Positions 61,201 to 64,000 of a stretch of 64,000 nucleotides of DNA are shown in pieces (position 1 is the first letter of the stretch; every line of letters begins with the position of its first letter). The notes beneath the pieces were generated by a model. The model searched no databases. It had not been told where the DNA came from and saw nothing but the letters and a program-made list of their open reading frames with translations. Made by a program: the position numbers and the translations under genes. This DNA comes from Trebouxia sp. TZW2008. Its lineage: Eukaryota; Chlorophyta; Trebouxiophyceae; Trebouxiales; Trebouxiaceae. The stretch lies in NCBI GenBank assembly GCA_002118135.1, contig BDIU01000223.1, positions 185,565 to 249,564 on the forward strand, written 5' to 3'.

Positions 61201-63678
61201 CTGGAGTGGGTTCACACCTGTGATGAACATTCAGACACAGCAAGCTTTGCGGTTGGTAGTGCTTGTCATGAATTCTCCAAGTAGATTTCAGTGGGATCAG
61301 GCCTGTTGAAAAATTGGAGAGACAGAGTGCAGTGCGAAGGGAACATGCCTGTGGTGACCAAATCACAGAGGGCCTTGCAATAATTGGACCCTGCAATGGC
61401 ATCATGCGTATGGGAAATGCTCAGAAACAGAGGGTGTTGTGAAAGCAGCATGGCCTGTGCGTGGCGATGGGGTCTAGTCTGCAAGAAGGAGGCAAACTCA
61501 ACATTGTGTTGCAGTTGCATTGCATAGAGGAATGGCCTGAGAAAGCCTGGCGAGAAGGGACTTGAGCTGCACACCATAAGCTCCTCTGCTAGTGCGTATG
61601 ATCTGATTCAATATTGCTTGTTGTCACTGTGGCCTGACCTGCCTGCTTGAGCTCACGCATGTTTGCATCGACCAAAGGCAAGCCAGTCTGCCTGCACTTG
61701 TGTCTTGCAGACAGCACTTGTCTCTTGCAGACAGCACTCAAAAAATCCTGTTTTACGCAAGAACAACACATAATTTAAAAATAATACAGAATCCGTCTTT
61801 GTACCTGTCTGCTTGAGCTCACGCATGTTGGCATTGCCAATGGCGGACCAGTCTGACCATCTATGATTGATGCCTAACACACAATCGGACACCAATAACG
61901 GAAGAAGTGAAGGATTAGTACCTGTCTGTTTGAGCTCACGCATGTTGGCATCCACCAGAGGCAAGCCAGTCTGCCCATCCCTGCATCTGTCTCTTGCAGA
62001 AATACTCAAGGATGCCTGTTTTACGCAAGAACAACACATAAACGCAAAGGCAAAAGAATTTAGAGAGTGTGTGTTTGTACCTGTCTGCTTGAGCTCACGC
62101 ATGTTGGCGTCGCCAATGGCGGACCAGTCTGACCATCTATGATTGATGCCTGACACACAACCAGACACAAATAACGGAAGAAGTGAAGGATTGATACCTG
62201 TCTGTTTGAGCTCACGCATGTTGGCATCCACCAAAGGCAGACCAGTCTGCCCATCCCTGCATCTGTCTCTTGCAGACAGCACTCAAGGATACCTGTTTTA
62301 AGCAAGAACAACACATAAACCATGACTGACACACAACCAAACACCAATAACGGAAGAAGTGAAGGATTGATACCTGTCTGTTTGAGCTCACGCATGTTGG
62401 CATCTACCAAAGGCAGACCAGTCTGGCCGTCCTTCCACCTGTTGAAGGCTTCGTCGTTGGGGTCCTCATTCCACCTCACTTTCTTTCCACTAGTGCCGTA
62501 CTCAGAAAAGATTGCATTGCCGTGCTTTTGAGTGAAGAACCTGCACATACCCAGAAAAGATTGCACTGCCGTGCTTTTGAGCAAGGAACCTGCACATGAA
62601 CCTGCACATGGAATTAGGTCTTTCAGAAATCTCTAAAAACCAGTGCTGCATTCAGAAAAGATTATGTTGCTGTGCTTTTGTGTAAAGAGATTGCACATGA
62701 AAGCAGGTCTTTCAATTGAGTGCAGTATTTAGAGACCAGAAGTGGGAGGTACAACAGCAGGCCGCTTCTTGATCAGGACTCCGCATGACAACAGCATGAA
62801 CATACATCTGCTATGTAGCCTCTCAGCAGTAAGTCGCACGCAAGCCGCAAAAGGTATATTACAAGCCCTGACTGTCAGCAAAACAGGAACGCAACGTTGC
62901 GCAGCAAATGCACAGGTTGACACAAGACTTGCGAAGGTGCATTTTGACAGGAAGTGCTGATGTGCGCAATGAAGCCTTGAGCTCTGAGTGGCCAATGCAG
63001 GCCATTAGTAATGCACAAACAGAGGGGCGTGGTGCTATACTGACAAAGCTAGAAAACCACTGAAAAAGCGACATATCCACAACAGGGCTTGATCAATGCT
63101 GAACCTATCTCGCAGCACATGGGGTCCAGAGAATGAAGCAATCATCCTAGCTGAAGTAGTCCCTCCATGGCAGCTCAAAGCAAACCCAGTAACTGAACTC
63201 ATGAACTTTCCTCACACTGACTAAACATTCCCGTACCTGAAATAGTCTCTCCATAGCAGCTTGAAGCAACCCCAGTAAATGAACTCGTGCACTTTCCTCT
63301 CACTCATTCAACATGCCCTTACCTGATATAATCTGTCCACAGCAGCACAAAGCAGACCCATTTAAACAAAAAATGATCCTTTCCTCTCCCTCAGCAAACA
63401 TGAAAGTACCTGAAGTAGTCTCGCCACAGTAATTCAAAGCAAACCCAGTAAGTGGACTTGTTAGCTTTCCTCTCGCTCTCGTACTTCTTGATCTCATGGT
63501 ATATGGTTCTGGCTGAGATGTTGCCATGGGCCAACCAGGGACTGAATTTGGTGCTGTAGTCACCTCCTAGCATGCCGTTCCTGGTTTGGAAGTAAGTTGC
63601 TATCAGGTCTGAGTCCCACAGATAGTACTTCAGCCTTGCCAAAGCCTCTGTTTCACCTCCTGTGAAACGATGCACAGC
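58214..63678 (-). CDS. Cryptochrome DASH, C-terminal half (N-terminus off the right edge)
   Basis: Flavoprotein of the photolyase/cryptochrome family; DASH members repair or bind single-stranded CPD DNA and are often in plastids or mitochondria. Five exons are visible: 63678-63410, 62540-62374, 60197-59998, 59129-58949 and 58341-58214. They give 314 aa, with phase kept at all junctions. Hallmarks are [119 protein letters not shown] and [20 protein letters not shown]. These cover the FAD-binding domain. The tail is a short RGG-rich segment ([19 protein letters not shown]) ending QYQRF, a feature that suggests nucleic-acid contact. The photolyase-like N-terminal domain would lie beyond 64000. 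Both flanks of almost every exon hold echo copies. Confidence 0.94.
58640..58865 (-). repeat. Two echoes of CRY-DASH exon 4 (of the visible set), 3' part
   Basis: Copies at about 58640-58700 and 58795-58865 of the donor-side segment of exon 58949-59129 (plus-strand GAGGGCGGACAAGCTNNGAGTT), downstream of the exon. Confidence 0.75.
59215..59462 (-). repeat. Echoes of CRY-DASH exon 4 (5' part)
   Basis: Fragments at about 59215-59275 and 59405-59462 of the acceptor and [16 protein letters not shown] segment, frameshifted, upstream of exon 58949-59129. Confidence 0.75.
59604..59625. repeat. (CA)n microsatellite
   Basis: About eleven CA units in a CRY-DASH intron. Confidence 0.95.
60255..60590 (-). 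repeat. Echoes of CRY-DASH exon 3 (5' part)
   Basis: A long copy (about 60275-60475) encodes [31 protein letters not shown] with a one-residue loss, plus shorter GFMS fragments near 60480-60590. All lie upstream of the true exon 59998-60197. Confidence 0.85.
60880..61320. repeat. Tandem repeat of about 190 bp, two to three copies, origin unknown
   Basis: Plus-strand stretches beginning near 60945 (GTGCACCCTGTCTCTTGGCC) and 61123 (GTGCACCCTGACTGTTGGCC) are clear copies. A third decayed one follows near 61290. No matching exon was found nearby. Confidence 0.7.
61630..62285 (-). repeat. Higher-order echo array of CRY-DASH exon 2 (3' part)
   Basis: Five copies of the exon end. Type A (near 61637, 61922, 62203) encodes [15 protein letters not shown](A/T)G. 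Type B (near 61806, 62085) encodes DWSAIG(D/N)[11 protein letters not shown] and B alternate, so the larger period is about 280 bp. The true exon is 62374-62540. Confidence 0.88.
62546..62700 (-). repeat. Two echoes of CRY-DASH exon 2 (5' part)
   Basis: Copies at about 62546-62600 and 62645-62700 of the acceptor plus [13 protein letters not shown] segment, upstream of the true exon start at 62540. Confidence 0.8.
63140..63400 (-). repeat. Three echoes of CRY-DASH exon 1 of the visible set (3' part)
   Basis: Copies at about 63145-63215, 63235-63305 and 63320-63395 of the donor-side segment encoding [15 protein letters not shown], spaced 85-95 bp, downstream of exon 63410-63678. Confidence 0.85.
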
Positions 63679-63714
63679 CTGCAATGCACCAGATCAATGA
63701 ATATGCTGACGCAA

Positions 63715-64000
63715 CATGGTGCTGTGGTCACCTCCATGCATGTCATGTCTGGTTCGGAAGTAAATGACTATCAGACCTGTGCCCACAGACAGTACTTGAG
63801 CCTTGCCAAAGCCTCTATTCTCCTCCTAAGGAGTTGGTGCACAGCCTGTAATGCGGTTTGCATTCACAAGGCATTGCGTTGAGGGCTTGTTGATGCAACA
63901 GTGAGCTTGAGTTCCCATGCAGCATGCCGTTTCTGGTTCGGAAGTAAGTGGCTGTCAGGTCTGTGTCCCACAGGTAGTTTTTGAGCCTTGCCCAAACCTC
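63715..64000 (-). repeat. Echoes of CRY-DASH exon 63410-63678 (5' part)
   Basis: Copies at about 63715-63850 and 63915-64000 of the segment encoding [19 protein letters not shown], upstream of the exon. The last runs off the window, so the possibility that it is the true exon start cannot be fully excluded. Confidence 0.8.

Noticed and set aside
228..64000. Echoes as assembly artefacts
   Set aside because: Copies differ in sequence by many substitutions and small indels and follow a polarity rule, unlike collapsed or mis-joined reads; long reads would settle it.

Overview
Nuclear DNA of a eukaryote, most likely a green alga (Chlorophyta). The genes are split by many GT-AG introns, and the gene set looks plant or algal: a RIBA-type riboflavin protein with a transit peptide, a CRY-DASH cryptochrome, an M16 protein with a plastid/thylakoid-like leader, a plant-type CPSF-A/DDB1-like protein and an aromatic-acid/FUSC (ALMT-like) membrane protein. 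No rRNA, tRNA, CRISPR array or autonomous transposon was recognised. The species cannot be named from the sequence alone.

Layout, left to right. GMP synthase (minus, C-terminal end off the left edge). Saccharopine-dehydrogenase-like oxidoreductase (minus, 4998-10196). An uncharacterised ORF (minus, about 11.2-12.0 kb). RIBA-like DHBP synthase with a degenerate GTP cyclohydrolase II half (plus, 12434-14026). Catalytically degenerate M16 metalloprotease homologue (minus, 14515-19804). Hypoxanthine-guanine phosphoribosyltransferase (minus, 20791-22376). Small Gly/Gln-rich protein (minus, 23289-24094). A very large CPSF-A/DDB1-like protein (minus, 24689-42860; 25 exons, 1,913 residues). From a shared divergent promoter, a FUSC/ALMT-like membrane protein (plus, about 43507-48120). 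F-box protein with propeller-like exons (plus, 48842-54862). Palmitoyl-protein thioesterase (plus, 55409-57552). CRY-DASH (minus, 58214 to beyond the right edge). Exon models were built by hand from splice signals, reading phase and family similarity. For the complete models the summed exon lengths are divisible by three and every junction keeps phase.

The most striking feature is not a gene. Introns of nearly every gene hold decayed tandem copies, here called 'echoes', of the neighbouring exon boundary. Echoes on the upstream side copy the 5' part of the exon with its acceptor; echoes on the downstream side copy the 3' part with its donor. In the CPSF-A gene this has grown into a satellite-like array of roughly 160-180 bp units (33.26-34.87 kb). 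The introns therefore seem to have grown by repeated local duplication across splice junctions rather than by transposon insertion.

A second large-scale signal is base composition. CpG is scarce through introns and intergenic DNA, where TG/CA is abundant, but CpG-dense patches sit on almost every recognised gene start. This is the pattern expected of a CpG-methylated genome with unmethylated promoters.

Functionally, GMP synthase and HPRT both make GMP, RIBA belongs to the flavin pathway and CRY-DASH binds FAD. Their proximity is probably chance, because they lie on different strands and are separated by unrelated genes.
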